A DNA stretch of 64,000 nt from Stutzerimonas stutzeri (GCF_024448955.1 NZ_JAMOIH010000009.1:1-64000), one strand, 5' to 3'. Positions 46,873 through 56,168 are shown, numbered from the stretch's first letter. Translations and numbers: made by a program. Notes: generated by a model from the letters alone, not told the origin.

Positions 46873-48201
46873 ATGACAGCGATCCATACTCTTTTCAACA
46901 AGCTCAAGCTCTACCTCTTCAACGCCTCCTGGATGATGGCGGAGCGGCTTTTACACATCGGCGTAGGTTTTCTCACGGCGATACTGCTGGCGCGGTATCT
47001 GGGACCGGAGCAGTTCGGCATCCTCTCCTACGCGATTTCGATGACGGCCATCTTCGCCTCCGCGGGGCATATGGGCCTCGCCGGGCTGGTGGTGCGAGAG
47101 GTGGTCCAGCAGCCGGATAAAATACCGGAAACACTCGGCACCACCTTCGTGCTGAAGCTGACCGGGATGACCATCGGCTTCACGCTGATCCTCATCTATT
47201 CGCTGCTGTTCGAAGAAATCGGCGGCACCGAATTCTGGATGCTGTTGATCGTCTCCACGGCGATCTTTTTTCAGACCTTCGATGTGGTCGAGTACTGGTT
47301 CCAATCGCAGGTGCAGGCCAAGTACCCGGCGATCGCTAAATCCACTGCGATTTTGCTGTCGGCCGGTCTCAAGCTGTTGCTGGCCCTTGGCGGTGCCGGC
47401 GTGGTGGCGTTTGCCTTTGCCCATACCGCGCAGTTCGTGCTTGCCGCAGTGATTCTGGCGATGCTCTACAAGGGCACGACGACCGTCTCGCTGATGAGCT
47501 GGAAAGCCAGTTTCGCCAAGGCGAAGGAGCTGCTCAGCCAGGGCTGGATCATTTACCTCGGCTCGATCTTCGCGGTGATCTACATGAAGATCGATCAGGT
47601 GATGCTCAAGTGGATGGTCGGCGCCGAAGAGGTCGGCGTTTATGCGGTCGCCGCGCAGCTCTCCGAGGCCTGGTATTTCCTGCCGACGGCCATCGTCGCC
47701 TCCTTCTTTCCCAAGTTGATCAAGCTGCATGCGGCCGATGCGGCGCGTTTCAACCTGCGTTTCCAGCAATTGTTGGATGTGCTGTTCATTCTTGCCATCG
47801 CCGTTGCGGTGCTGGTGTCGCTCATCGCCGGGCCGATGATCGCACTGCTGTTCGGCGCCGAATACCAAAACTCCGCATCGATTCTCACCATCCATATCTG
47901 GGGTGGCGTGTTCATTTTCATGCGCGCGGCGTTCAGCCGCTGGATCCTGATCGAGGGTGCGCTGATGTTTTCGCTGATCACCCAGAGCCTCGGCGCGCTG
48001 GCCAATATCGGTCTGAATCTGGTGCTGATTCCCCATTACGGTGGTGAAGGTGCCGCCATGGCGACCCTGATTTCCTATGCCGTCGCCTCCTACGCCGCGC
48101 TGCTGGTGCACAAGAAGACCCGGCCGGTGTTCTACATGATGACCAAATCCATGTTCAGTCCATTCCGTTATGCATTCAGCGCCGTAGGAGCCAGTCGATG
48201 A
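46873..48201 (+). CDS. Polysaccharide flippase (Wzx-like, MOP superfamily)
   Basis: A 442-residue protein with about twelve to fourteen membrane segments. The N-terminus (LFNASWMMAERLLHIGVGFLTAILLARYLGPEQFG) and YMKIDQVMLKWM with charged residues inside the membrane region are typical of PST/Wzx O-unit flippases, which turn lipid-linked saccharides across the inner membrane. GAGGAG lies 12 bases before the ATG. It is the first gene of a three-gene operon; its stop overlaps the next start (ATGA). Confidence 0.87.
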   Translation: MTAIHTLFNKLKLYLFNASWMMAERLLHIGVGFLTAILLARYLGPEQFGILSYAISMTAIFASAGHMGLAGLVVREVVQQPDKIPETLGTTFVLKLTGMTIGFTLILIYSLLFEEIGGTEFWMLLIVSTAIFFQTFDVVEYWFQSQVQAKYPAIAKSTAILLSAGLKLLLALGGAGVVAFAFAHTAQFVLAAVILAMLYKGTTTVSLMSWKASFAKAKELLSQGWIIYLGSIFAVIYMKIDQVMLKWMVGAEEVGVYAVAAQLSEAWYFLPTAIVASFFPKLIKLHAADAARFNLRFQQLLDVLFILAIAVAVLVSLIAGPMIALLFGAEYQNSASILTIHIWGGVFIFMRAAFSRWILIEGALMFSLITQSLGALANIGLNLVLIPHYGGEGAAMATLISYAVASYAALLVHKKTRPVFYMMTKSMFSPFRYAFSAVGASR

Positions 48202-49256
48202 GCTTGAAATCACTTGCCAAGGCCCTGCCCGACCCGATCAAGACCACGCTCAAGGCCACCCGAGACAACGCCCGTCTGGCGCTGGTCCGGCTGTTCTCCG
48301 CCAATGGCTTCCTGTCTTCTGTTTATTACTGCCTGATCAGCCGCGAGTTCGACCGCGAGCACCGAGCGGTGCTGCTGGGACGCCTACGGTTCGCCCGGCT
48401 GATGCGCAGCAAAGGCGAGAACGATGCCTTTCTGCGGCGCAACGTGCATCGCCTGGAGAAGGGCCTGATCATGCGCCCACGCCGCTCCACCTTCGCCGAG
48501 GACTACATCGGCCCGACGGTACGCTGCTTCGCCGATGCGACTCAGGCCGGGGTGGCCAACGGTCAACAGCGCTGGGCCAACGATGTGCTGGGCGATTACT
48601 TCTCCGCAGTCGGCAGCACGCCGCGCATCGACTCGGCTAAACAGGCCTTTGCCGACGCGCAACGCCCCGATGAATCCAGCCGTTGCGTGCCCTACCCGCA
48701 TAGCCAGCTGCCGGCGTGCCCGGTCAGTTATGACGAACTGATGGTGCTGTTCCGCCGCCGTCGCTCGGTGCGTTGGTATCAGGACAAGCCGGTCGCCAAT
48801 GAGCTGATCGAGCAAGCGGTCAGAGCCGCGGCGCTCGCGCCTTCTGCCTGTAACCGCCAGCCATTTCGCTTCTACGTCAGCAACGACCGGACCAAGGCCG
48901 CGGAAGTCGCCCAGTGCGCCGGCGGCACCGCGGGCTTTCACGACAACCTGCCCTGCGTGATCGCGGTGGTGGGCGATCTCGGCTGCTATCCCGAAGCGCG
49001 GGACCGCCATGTCATTTATATCGACGGCTCGCTGGCAGCGATGCAGCTGATGCTCGCGCTGGAAAGCCTGGGCCTGTCCAGCTGTTCGATCAACTGGCCG
49101 GACGTTGAAGAAAAAGAGCGCCGACTGGCGAAAAAACTGGGCCTGGCCTACCACGAGCGCACGGTGATGTTGCTGGCGGTGGGCTATGCCGATCCAACTG
49201 GAGGGATCCCCTATTCGGACAAGAAGACCGAGCAAGACCTGATCGTATACAACTGA
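48198..49256 (+). CDS. Nitroreductase-family protein with N-terminal extension
   Basis: A 352-residue protein. Its C-terminal part (about 180-352) is a nitroreductase fold: LFRRRRSVRWYQDKPV, AALAPSACNRQPFRFYV, and GLSSCSINWPD ... RTVMLLAVGYAD. The first 175 residues are helical with no recognised domain (RRNVHRLEKGLIMRPRRSTF). Nitroreductase-like genes of this size occur in polysaccharide loci next to pyruvyl transferases, but their reaction there is not established. It overlaps the flippase gene by four bases and is followed eight bases later by the pyruvyl transferase gene. Confidence 0.8.
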   Translation: MSLKSLAKALPDPIKTTLKATRDNARLALVRLFSANGFLSSVYYCLISREFDREHRAVLLGRLRFARLMRSKGENDAFLRRNVHRLEKGLIMRPRRSTFAEDYIGPTVRCFADATQAGVANGQQRWANDVLGDYFSAVGSTPRIDSAKQAFADAQRPDESSRCVPYPHSQLPACPVSYDELMVLFRRRRSVRWYQDKPVANELIEQAVRAAALAPSACNRQPFRFYVSNDRTKAAEVAQCAGGTAGFHDNLPCVIAVVGDLGCYPEARDRHVIYIDGSLAAMQLMLALESLGLSSCSINWPDVEEKERRLAKKLGLAYHERTVMLLAVGYADPTGGIPYSDKKTEQDLIVYN

Positions 49257-49264
49257 GGCAAGCG

Positions 49265-50449
49265 ATGATTATCGAGATCCGAAAGGCAGGCTTCGTCAAT
49301 AAAGGCGCAGAGCTGATGCTGCACGCGACGCTGCAGAAGCTGAAAGCCCGCTATCCCGACGCTACCTACGTCATGGCGCCAACGCCGAAGAAGGCCGAGC
49401 AGCCCTTCCGCAAGCTGGTCCAGCTGGGCTTCTATCCCAAGGCGTGGCTGTGGCGCTACGGCATCCAGTGGGGCACGCTGGCCAACTTCGCGCCGCGCCC
49501 GCTGCGCGAGATGTACGGCGTGGTGCTGGACAAGGAAGTCGATGTGGTCATCGATGCCGCCGGCTTTGCCTACAGCGATCAATGGGGCGAGAGTCCCTGT
49601 GCGGAACTGGCGCAATCGACCAAGCGCTGGAAGAAGAAAGGCACCCGCGTAATCCTACTGCCCCAAGCGCTGGGGCCGTTCGAATCGGAGAAGAACCAGG
49701 CGGCGATGAAATCCGTGGTGGACAACGTCGACCTGATCTTCCCGCGCGAGCGCGTCTCCTACGAGCACCTGACCCGGCTGGTCGGCGAGCAGGCCAAGAT
49801 CAAGCAGTCGCCGGATTTCACCAACCTGGTCACCGGCGTGCTTCCACCGGGCTTCGATGTCGAACAGAACCGCTTCTGCATCGTTCCCAACTGCCGGATG
49901 CTCGACAAGACCGACCAGAAGACGCGCGAGGCGTACCTGCCTTTTCTGATCTCCTGCACCCGCTATCTGCTGAAGAAGAATGCCAAGCCCTTCGTGCTGG
50001 TCCACGAAGGCAAGGATGACCAGCGGCTGGCCGAACAACTGTCCACGGCAGTGGGCGGCATCCCGATCGTTCAGGAAAGTGGTGCGCTGGAAATCAAAGG
50101 CATCCTCGGAGCCTGTAGCGGCACCCTCGGCAGCCGCTTTCATGGCCTGGTCAGCGCCCTGTCCCAAGGCGTGCCGGCGCTGGCGACGGGCTGGAGCCAC
50201 AAGTATCAGATGCTGTTCGAGGATTACGGCTTCCCCGAGGGCCTGGTCGAAGTAACGACCGACGAGGCGGAAATCGAACGCAAGATCGATCTGGTGACCG
50301 ACGACGCCGAGCGGATAAGAGCGCTGATTCAGGCCCGCACCGATCAGCTCAAGCAACAGTCCGAGCGGATGTGGCAGGAGGTCTTCGCGGTCATCGACCA
50401 GTGCCAGCGCAGCCGCCGGGCCGACCGCGAAACCGCTGGCGCCGCCTGA
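49265..50449 (+). CDS. Polysaccharide pyruvyl transferase family protein
   Basis: A 394-residue protein. The family start (MIIEIRKAGFVNKGAELMLHATLQKL) and the C-terminal ACSGTLGSRFHGLVSALSQGVPALATGWSHKYQML motif identify the pyruvyl transferase superfamily (CsaB/WcaK type), which adds ketal pyruvate from phosphoenolpyruvate to sugars, giving acidic surface glycans. It is the last gene of the flippase operon. No glycosyltransferase, Wzy or chain-length gene is adjacent, so this operon would modify or export a glycan made elsewhere. Confidence 0.85.
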   Translation: MIIEIRKAGFVNKGAELMLHATLQKLKARYPDATYVMAPTPKKAEQPFRKLVQLGFYPKAWLWRYGIQWGTLANFAPRPLREMYGVVLDKEVDVVIDAAGFAYSDQWGESPCAELAQSTKRWKKKGTRVILLPQALGPFESEKNQAAMKSVVDNVDLIFPRERVSYEHLTRLVGEQAKIKQSPDFTNLVTGVLPPGFDVEQNRFCIVPNCRMLDKTDQKTREAYLPFLISCTRYLLKKNAKPFVLVHEGKDDQRLAEQLSTAVGGIPIVQESGALEIKGILGACSGTLGSRFHGLVSALSQGVPALATGWSHKYQMLFEDYGFPEGLVEVTTDEAEIERKIDLVTDDAERIRALIQARTDQLKQQSERMWQEVFAVIDQCQRSRRADRETAGAA

Positions 50450-50510
50450 GCGCGGCAGGCCTGACGAAGCGTCGAACTGCAGCTGAATATGTGGTGGGCT
50501 GAGGCGGAAG

Positions 50511-50578
50511 CCGCAACAAGCCTTGGCGGTGTTAGAACCTGTTTGCACGAGCGAACGGTGGGCTGAAGCCCACCCTAC
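50511..50578. repeat. 68-bp direct repeat, copy 1
   Basis: It begins CCGCAACAAGCCTTGGCGG and ends with the GGTGGGCTGAAGCCCACC-CTAC hairpin. It matches copy 2 at 65 of 68 positions by eye. Confidence 0.85.
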
Positions 50579-50653
50579 ATGGGCGCGTAGGTTGGGGCGG
50601 CGCTCCGCTTCACCCTTGTAGGGTGGGCTTTAGCCCACCAGTAACGAAGCCAG

Positions 50654-50721
50654 CCGCAACAAGCCTTGGCGGCATTAGAACCTGTTTGCACGAGCAAACG
50701 GTGGGCTGAAGCCCACCCTAC
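50654..50721. repeat. 68-bp direct repeat, copy 2
   Basis: Differs from copy 1 only at GTGTT/CATT-type positions (two bases) and one base in the GCGAAC/GCAAAC segment. Between the copies lie further pieces of the family, including GCGGCGCTCCGCTT and GTAGGGTGGGCTTTAGCCCACC (50618-50639). Confidence 0.85.
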
Positions 50722-50778
50722 CGGCAGTCTGCAGGGCTTGTGGTGGGCCGGGCGGCGCTCCGCTTCAGCCCGCCCTGC

Positions 50779-51384
50779 TCAATCACGCCGGGCAGAGCGC
50801 TGGCGGATCAGCCGGTACAGGTAAAACAGGACGAACACCACCACCACGCCGGTGGAGATCGGGTCGATGTAATCGGCGACCTTCTCGTACTGCGATTCGA
50901 GCAGGAAGCCGGCCAGCGCCAGCAGCGCGGTCCAGACCAGCGAACCCAGCGTCGAATAGAGCAGAAACAGCGCCATCGGCATGCCGACGATACCCGCCGG
51001 CACCGAAATGAGGGTGCGCACCGCCGGCACCAGACGGCCGACGAACACCGCACTTTTGCCATGTCGGTCGAACCAGCGGCTCGCCGCATCGACGTCCTCA
51101 GGCGACAGCGTCAGCCAATGTCCCCAGCGCTTGGCGAGGCGCTTCATGCGTTCCTGGCCGAGCTTGGCGCCGGCGTAATACCAGGGCAGCGCGCCCGCGA
51201 CCGAGCCGGCAGTTCCCGCAACGATCACACCGGCGAAATTCAGCTCACCGCGCGCCGCCACGAAACCAGCCAGCGGCATGATCAGTTCGGATGGAATCGG
51301 CGGAAAGATATTCTCCAGCAGCATGAGCGCGAACACGCCCAGGTAGCCGAACGCCGAAACGATTTCCACGACCTTATCGAACAT
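50779..51384 (-). CDS. DedA family membrane protein
   Basis: A 201-residue protein of the DedA/VTT superfamily. It has the re-entrant motif IPSELIMPLAGFVAARGELNF near residue 30 and the amphipathic FVGRLVPAVRTLISVPAGIVGM near 115, each with the conserved charged residues, plus C-terminal membrane segments. DedA proteins move undecaprenyl phosphate or phospholipids across the membrane and support proton-motive force. The gene begins three bases after the cytochrome c gene stop, so it is carried at the end of the oxidase cluster. Confidence 0.92.
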   Translation of the reverse strand: MFDKVVEIVSAFGYLGVFALMLLENIFPPIPSELIMPLAGFVAARGELNFAGVIVAGTAGSVAGALPWYYAGAKLGQERMKRLAKRWGHWLTLSPEDVDAASRWFDRHGKSAVFVGRLVPAVRTLISVPAGIVGMPMALFLLYSTLGSLVWTALLALAGFLLESQYEKVADYIDPISTGVVVVFVLFYLYRLIRQRSARRD

Positions 51385-51387
51385 CGA

Positions 51388-52638
51388 TTACCTCTGCGGT
51401 TGTAGTGTGGCGGCCGGCTCGGCAGTCAATGTCGCCATCTCCGCCGGCGGCAGCGACGCATAGTAATCCGCCAGTGCCTGTATCTGCTCAGGCGTGAGGC
51501 GCTGCGCGGCGCTATGCATGATGTGCACGTATTCGCTGCCGCCGCGGCTACCGGCGGTGAACAGGTCCAGCTGCTGCTTCAGATAGCGGGCGTACTGCCC
51601 GGCGATGTCTGGATACATCGGATTGCGCGGCGCACGTTTCGGTCCATGGCAATGAACGCATGACGGTACGCCGCGCTCCGGTATGCCGAGTTCGGCCAGC
51701 CGTTTGCCATGCGCAAGCACTTCAGGCGCCACGGTGGAGTCGTCTGCGATGGCCGTTACTGACAGCTCGGCATAATGCTTGGCAGCCGCCTTCAATAGCT
51801 GAGGTTCGAGTCCGGCAGCGACCGGTTGCATGATGCCGCTGTGGCGCTTACCACTGGCGTAGGCTTGCAACGTGCCGAGCAGATAGGCCTCGCTTTGCCC
51901 GGCCAGTCGCGGGACGGCACCGTCGCCGCGCCCGCCGCCATCCGCGCCGTGGCAACGGCTGCAATCAGCCAGCACCGTTTCCAGCGCACCCTTCGGTGAT
52001 CCGAGGCGTCCTGCGCTGGCGGATTCCCGATTCTCGGCGCGAACATTCAGCGCGAGCTCGCGATAACGCTGCTCGGACATCTCTGGCAATGCCTGGAGAA
52101 AAGCCACCATGGCCCAGACTTCATCATCCCGGTTGGCGGCCGGCCAGGCCGGCATGGCAGTGTATTTGATGCCGTGCTTGACGATCCAGAACAGCTCCTG
52201 CGGCTCCCATTGCCTGATCCGCGGCGCCAGCGTTGGCGGTTCGGGCGTCATCCCGCGCACGATCGGCGACCGCTCGCGCCCCGGTGCGCCATGGCAAATA
52301 GCGCAACCGGTTTCGTAATGCCCGGCGCCCTTGAGCACCAGCGCCGGATCGTCCAGCGGCGGCACCTCGATGCCCATCGACTGAGTGCTCACCGCGCGGC
52401 GCATGGCGTAGTGCAACAACCAGCCGCTGGCCTTCCAGTGCCCGGAACTGGCGCTGATCGACACCAGCCCCAGCGAGACGAACACGAAACCGCCCATGCC
52501 GGCGAGCGCCGCCATCAATGCCACCGCCGCCAACGTGCGCTTCCAGGACCCGCCCGTCAGCCAGCACAGCCAGCACAGCCAGCGCCGCAGGCGCGACGAA
52601 CCTAGCCGCAGGATTCGCCTAACTGAGCGAAACGGCAT
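51388..52638 (-). CDS. Membrane-anchored tri-haem c-type cytochrome
   Basis: A 416-residue protein from the ATG at 52638 (AGGA about ten bases upstream), overlapping the ctaG-like gene by 20 bases. A basic N-terminus and one membrane segment (LAAVALMAALAGMGGFVFVSLGLV) anchor it with the body in the periplasm. Three CxxCH haem sites are seen: CAICH near 112, CSRCH near 226 and CVHCH near 327, each followed by a Met-containing segment, as in cytochrome c4-like tandem domains. It probably passes electrons from the quinol side to the adjacent oxidase. Confidence 0.88.
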   Translation of the reverse strand: MPFRSVRRILRLGSSRLRRWLCWLCWLTGGSWKRTLAAVALMAALAGMGGFVFVSLGLVSISASSGHWKASGWLLHYAMRRAVSTQSMGIEVPPLDDPALVLKGAGHYETGCAICHGAPGRERSPIVRGMTPEPPTLAPRIRQWEPQELFWIVKHGIKYTAMPAWPAANRDDEVWAMVAFLQALPEMSEQRYRELALNVRAENRESASAGRLGSPKGALETVLADCSRCHGADGGGRGDGAVPRLAGQSEAYLLGTLQAYASGKRHSGIMQPVAAGLEPQLLKAAAKHYAELSVTAIADDSTVAPEVLAHGKRLAELGIPERGVPSCVHCHGPKRAPRNPMYPDIAGQYARYLKQQLDLFTAGSRGGSEYVHIMHSAAQRLTPEQIQALADYYASLPPAEMATLTAEPAATLQPQR

Positions 52639-53242
52639 CGCGCTTGTCCTGTAGCAGGCCGAAGAGCAGACACAACCCACCGATCAGGTAGGACGTGCCG
52701 CCGAATACCAGCATGATCACGCCGCCGATCTGCTGGTCTTCGAGCGGCGTCAGGCTCGACAGGCCGCTGTGTTCGAACAGCGGTCGGTTGGACATCGTCA
52801 GCAGCACGCCGAGCAGCGTCATGTGCATCGAGGTCAGCAGCAACCCGGCGATGCCGGCCAGCGCGCGGCGATGCCGGACGCCACCAAATGCCGCCAGCCA
52901 CACCAGCAATCCGACGAACAGATAGCTGCCCTGCTCCAGCACCTGCGCGGCCTGCGAAGTGCGGGCCGCGTGGTGCAGCGCCGGCATGTGCCAGGCCCAG
53001 ACCACGAACAGTTCGATTACCGAAGCCAGGATCGGCGAGAACAGCGCGGGCATGCGGCTGGAAATATCCAGCCGCCCCCCGGCGAGTCCGATCGCCAGCA
53101 ACGGTGCCGCGACGGCCACCACCATCACGTGCATGAGCATGTGCCCGACGAACATCCGATCCGCCATCGCCGGCAACGGCCCGAGCCAGACCGCCGCCAG
53201 CGTGGCCAGGCCGAGCATCGAGGCCAAGGGGCGCCAGATCAT
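52619..53242 (-). CDS. CtaG-type cytochrome oxidase assembly protein (caa3_CtaG)
   Basis: A 207-residue polytopic protein. The start at 53242 makes an ATGA overlap with the preceding gene; a longer frame begins at 53269. It shows the caa3_CtaG pattern with histidines at membrane edges (DRMFVGHMLMHVMVVAVAAPLLA; FVVWAWHMPALHHAAR; LLLTSMHMTLLGVLL). Members help insert copper into the oxidase; this family differs from the soluble CtaG/Cox11. It lies inside the oxidase operon. Confidence 0.88.
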   Translation of the reverse strand: MIWRPLASMLGLATLAAVWLGPLPAMADRMFVGHMLMHVMVVAVAAPLLAIGLAGGRLDISSRMPALFSPILASVIELFVVWAWHMPALHHAARTSQAAQVLEQGSYLFVGLLVWLAAFGGVRHRRALAGIAGLLLTSMHMTLLGVLLTMSNRPLFEHSGLSSLTPLEDQQIGGVIMLVFGGTSYLIGGLCLLFGLLQDKRDAVSLS

Positions 53243-53652
53243 TCGCAGCTCCTGACGAAAACCACGCACAGCGCGACGAAAATCGTGGCCACGAAACTCA
53301 GGCCACTGAGCAGCAGCGTCGAAAAGCCAAGAAAGCGATGGCGGTCGGCGGGCGTATCGAAATCATGGGGCGCCGTGGCGTGACCGAAGGTATGCATGCG
53401 CCAACCGCGCCAGCCGGTCAGGCCGATGCCGATGAGGGCCAAAAGTGTCAGCCCGCCGATGATCAGGCGCAGATCGCCCAGCGGCCCGGTGCGCCCCGCA
53501 ACCTTGGCGCACCAGACCGCGGCGGCGACATAGCACAGCAGAAAATGCACGGCCCAGATGGTCGGCCCGAAGGTCAACAGCCAGAGCGTGTTGTGCTCGT
53601 CAGGCGGCACTTCGGACTGGAGTTCCGGGTGGGTTTCGGCGCGCTCGTTCAT
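53239..53652 (-). CDS. Hypothetical three-helix membrane protein of the oxidase cluster
   Basis: A 137-residue protein with three hydrophobic segments (LTFGPTIWAVHFLLCYVAAAVWC; LIIGGLTLLALIGIGLTGWRGW; FSTLLLSGLSFVATIFVALCVVF). It overlaps the oxidase subunit I gene by four bases and the ctaG-like gene by four bases, so it is translationally coupled to both. Its position corresponds to small subunit or assembly genes in similar clusters, but I recognise no named family. Confidence 0.75.
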   Translation of the reverse strand: MNERAETHPELQSEVPPDEHNTLWLLTFGPTIWAVHFLLCYVAAAVWCAKVAGRTGPLGDLRLIIGGLTLLALIGIGLTGWRGWRMHTFGHATAPHDFDTPADRHRFLGFSTLLLSGLSFVATIFVALCVVFVRSCE

Positions 53653-56168
53653 GCGACCTCCGGGAAGCCGGCGATGACCGCAACGGTCACGCCAACGGTG
53701 ATGGCCATGAAATGCCAGTACAACGCGACATTATGGATATCGATGTCGTGCTCGGCAGTCATCCGCCCGGCGGCGCGCCGTGCCAGACCGTAGAGCTGCA
53801 TGATCAGGCCGACGCCCAAGTGCAGCAGACACCAGAGCACCAGCACCCAGACGGTCGCCGGGTAGACGTTGCTGGTCGGATCGAGCCCGCTGAAATGCGG
53901 CCCGGCGAAGAGCGCGCCGGCGCCGGCAATGGTCAGCAGGGCCGCCAGCCCCAGCGCCAGATAAAATTCCGCTGCCTGATCGCGCCCGTTGCAATGGCGC
54001 GCCATCAGGGTCAGGCCCCAGGAGGCCAGCACCAGCGCCAGCGCGATCGCCGGCCAGAGCATGCCGGGGCCGGCCGCATCCGCCGGAGGGAAATCCTCGT
54101 GCACCGTCCAGAAGAAAAAGTAGCCGAATACCAGGCTGGCGAAGGCGCTCATGTCGCCGATCATGGTGATGAACATGGCCCACCAGCCCACCGACTTGGC
54201 GCCCGAGGCGTAGAGCGGCACCGACACGTCCAGGCCGATGTCCTTGCGCGGTTTTTCCGGAATCACCGCAGTGCCGGTCCACAACCAGACGAGGATGGTC
54301 ACCAAAGCCAGGAAACCGCTGGTCAACGCCGCGACATACCAGCTGTAGGTCGCGAAGATGAACAGCCCGCCGGTGAACACCGCCGCCCAAAAGGCCAGGA
54401 AAGTCGGCCCCGGCACCCGCAGGCACTGGATCGGCTCGGCATCGATGATGCTGCTGATCAGCGTCTCGCGCTTGCCTTCCTCGGCGTCCGCCAGATAGAA
54501 GCGCCCGGCGTCGACGTCGCGCATCAGGTTGGGCTGGTCCCACAGCGGATAGCGGCCCTTGATGATCGGAATCGAGCGCACGCCCCAGGACTTGCCGGGC
54601 ATTTCCGCGAGCCATTCGAGGGTGCCGGCATTCCACGGGTTGCGCGGGCTGTAAGGCTGCTTGCCCTTGGGTCGCAGCACGTCCCAGACCAGCACCGCAA
54701 CACCGGCGGCCAGAATGAAGGCGCCAACCGTGGAGACCATGTTGAGCACGTCGAAACCCATGTCCGGCGCGTAGGTGTAGACGCGGCGCGGCATGCCTAG
54801 CAGGCCGGTGAAGTGCATCGGCAGGAAGCCAATGTTGAAGCCGATGAACATCAGCCAGAAGGCGATCCGCCCGAGTTTGTCCGACAGCGTCTTGCTCATC
54901 GCCAGCGGGAAGAAGTAGTACAGCCCGGCGATCACCGGAAACAGCATGCCGCCAATCAGCACATAGTGCAGGTGCGCGACGATGAAGTAGGTGTCGTGCG
55001 CCTGGAAGTCGAACGGCGCCAGCGCCACCATTACTCCAGTCAGGCCGCCGAGGACGAAGATCGCCAACGCACCGGCGACGAACAGCATCGGCACCGATTT
55101 GACGAACCGTCCCGCCAGCGCCGTGGCGAGAAAGCAGAAGATTTGCACACCGGTGGGGATCGCCACCGCCTCGGATGCCGCCGAGAAAAACGCCAGCGAA
55201 ATGCCCGGCATGCCGGTGGTGAACATGTGGTGCACCCACAGCCCGAAGCTGATGAAGCCGGTACCCACCGCCGCCAGCACGATGAAGCTGTAGCCGACGA
55301 TGGGCCGTTGCGAGGCGGTGGGCACGATGGTCGCCACCAGCGCCACGGCGGGCAGGAAGATGATGTACACCTCTGGATGGCCGAAGATCCAGAACAGGTG
55401 CTGCCACAGCAGTGGATCACCGCCGCGGGTGTGATCGAAGAACGGCCAGTCGAAGGCGCGCTCCAGTTCGAATAGCAGGTCGCCGGCGATCAGCGGCGGG
55501 AAGGCGAACAGGATCATTCCCGCCACCACCAGGATGTACCAGCAGTACAGCGGAATCAGGTTGATGCGCATGCCCGGCGGGCGCGTCTTCAGCACGCCGA
55601 CGATCAGCTCCACCGCCGCCGCGATCGACGCTACTTCGATGAACGACAGCCCGAGCAGCCAGATATCCGCGCCGAGTCCTTCCTGATAGCTGGTGGTCAG
55701 CGGCGGATACATGAACCATCCACCCTGGGGCGCGACGCCGAAGAAGATCGAGCCGCAGACGAACACGCCGCCAATGATGAAGCACCAGAAGCCGTAGGCC
55801 GACAGTCGCGGAAACGGCAGGTCTCGCGCGCCGAGCATCTGCGGCAGGATGAGGATCGAAAACGCCTCGAAGATCGGCACGCCGAACAGGAACATCATCA
55901 CCGAGCCGTGCAGCGTGAAGACCTGGTTGTAGGTTTCGGCGGACAGCAGATCGTTATCCGGCACCGCCAGCTGGGCGCGAATCAGCAGCGCCAGTACGCC
56001 GGCAAAGAGGAAGAACAGAAAGGACACGCCGGTGTACCAAAGTCCGACCTCGGTGTTGTTTACCGCTGACCAGTAGCGCCAGCCGGTGGGCGTCTTCCAG
56101 GCGGCGGCCAGGCGTTCGGCCTGCGCCTTGGCGCGCGTTTCGTCGTGCACGTCCATCGGCTCGCTCAT
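53649..56168 (-). CDS. Cytochrome c oxidase subunit I fused to subunit III
   Basis: An 839-residue protein. The first 560 residues form the haem-copper oxidase core: LHGSVMMFLFGVPIFEA with a haem His, FGHPEVYIIFLPAVA with the cross-linked His-Tyr and channel Glu, WVHHMFTTGM with the CuB histidines, and AHFHYV-type VAHLHYVLIGG. This HPEVY pattern indicates the A-type family. The last 200 residues (about 640-839) have five membrane segments like CoxC (FASLVFGYFFFWTVHEDFPP; LLHLGVGLIMQLYGLARR). It reduces oxygen and pumps protons. It overlaps the subunit II gene by four bases. Confidence 0.94.
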   Translation of the reverse strand: MSEPMDVHDETRAKAQAERLAAAWKTPTGWRYWSAVNNTEVGLWYTGVSFLFFLFAGVLALLIRAQLAVPDNDLLSAETYNQVFTLHGSVMMFLFGVPIFEAFSILILPQMLGARDLPFPRLSAYGFWCFIIGGVFVCGSIFFGVAPQGGWFMYPPLTTSYQEGLGADIWLLGLSFIEVASIAAAVELIVGVLKTRPPGMRINLIPLYCWYILVVAGMILFAFPPLIAGDLLFELERAFDWPFFDHTRGGDPLLWQHLFWIFGHPEVYIIFLPAVALVATIVPTASQRPIVGYSFIVLAAVGTGFISFGLWVHHMFTTGMPGISLAFFSAASEAVAIPTGVQIFCFLATALAGRFVKSVPMLFVAGALAIFVLGGLTGVMVALAPFDFQAHDTYFIVAHLHYVLIGGMLFPVIAGLYYFFPLAMSKTLSDKLGRIAFWLMFIGFNIGFLPMHFTGLLGMPRRVYTYAPDMGFDVLNMVSTVGAFILAAGVAVLVWDVLRPKGKQPYSPRNPWNAGTLEWLAEMPGKSWGVRSIPIIKGRYPLWDQPNLMRDVDAGRFYLADAEEGKRETLISSIIDAEPIQCLRVPGPTFLAFWAAVFTGGLFIFATYSWYVAALTSGFLALVTILVWLWTGTAVIPEKPRKDIGLDVSVPLYASGAKSVGWWAMFITMIGDMSAFASLVFGYFFFWTVHEDFPPADAAGPGMLWPAIALALVLASWGLTLMARHCNGRDQAAEFYLALGLAALLTIAGAGALFAGPHFSGLDPTSNVYPATVWVLVLWCLLHLGVGLIMQLYGLARRAAGRMTAEHDIDIHNVALYWHFMAITVGVTVAVIAGFPEVA

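Larger units (their letters stand above)
50450..50778. other. Cluster of GTAGGGTGGGC-family repeats
   Basis: No gene. Nearly the whole gap between the convergent pyruvyl transferase and DedA genes is built from at least four GTGGGC/GCCCAC hairpins, two GGCGGCGCTCCGCTTC segments (near 50597 and 50750), and the two 68-bp direct repeats. Confidence 0.8.

Noticed and set aside
46536..46907. 123-codon minus-strand frame in front of the flippase gene
   Set aside because: It overlaps the flippase start and has no protein-like features or ribosome site.
50500..50721. CRISPR array
   Set aside because: Only two long near-identical units containing self-complementary hairpins shared with other loci; no short regular spacers and no cas genes.
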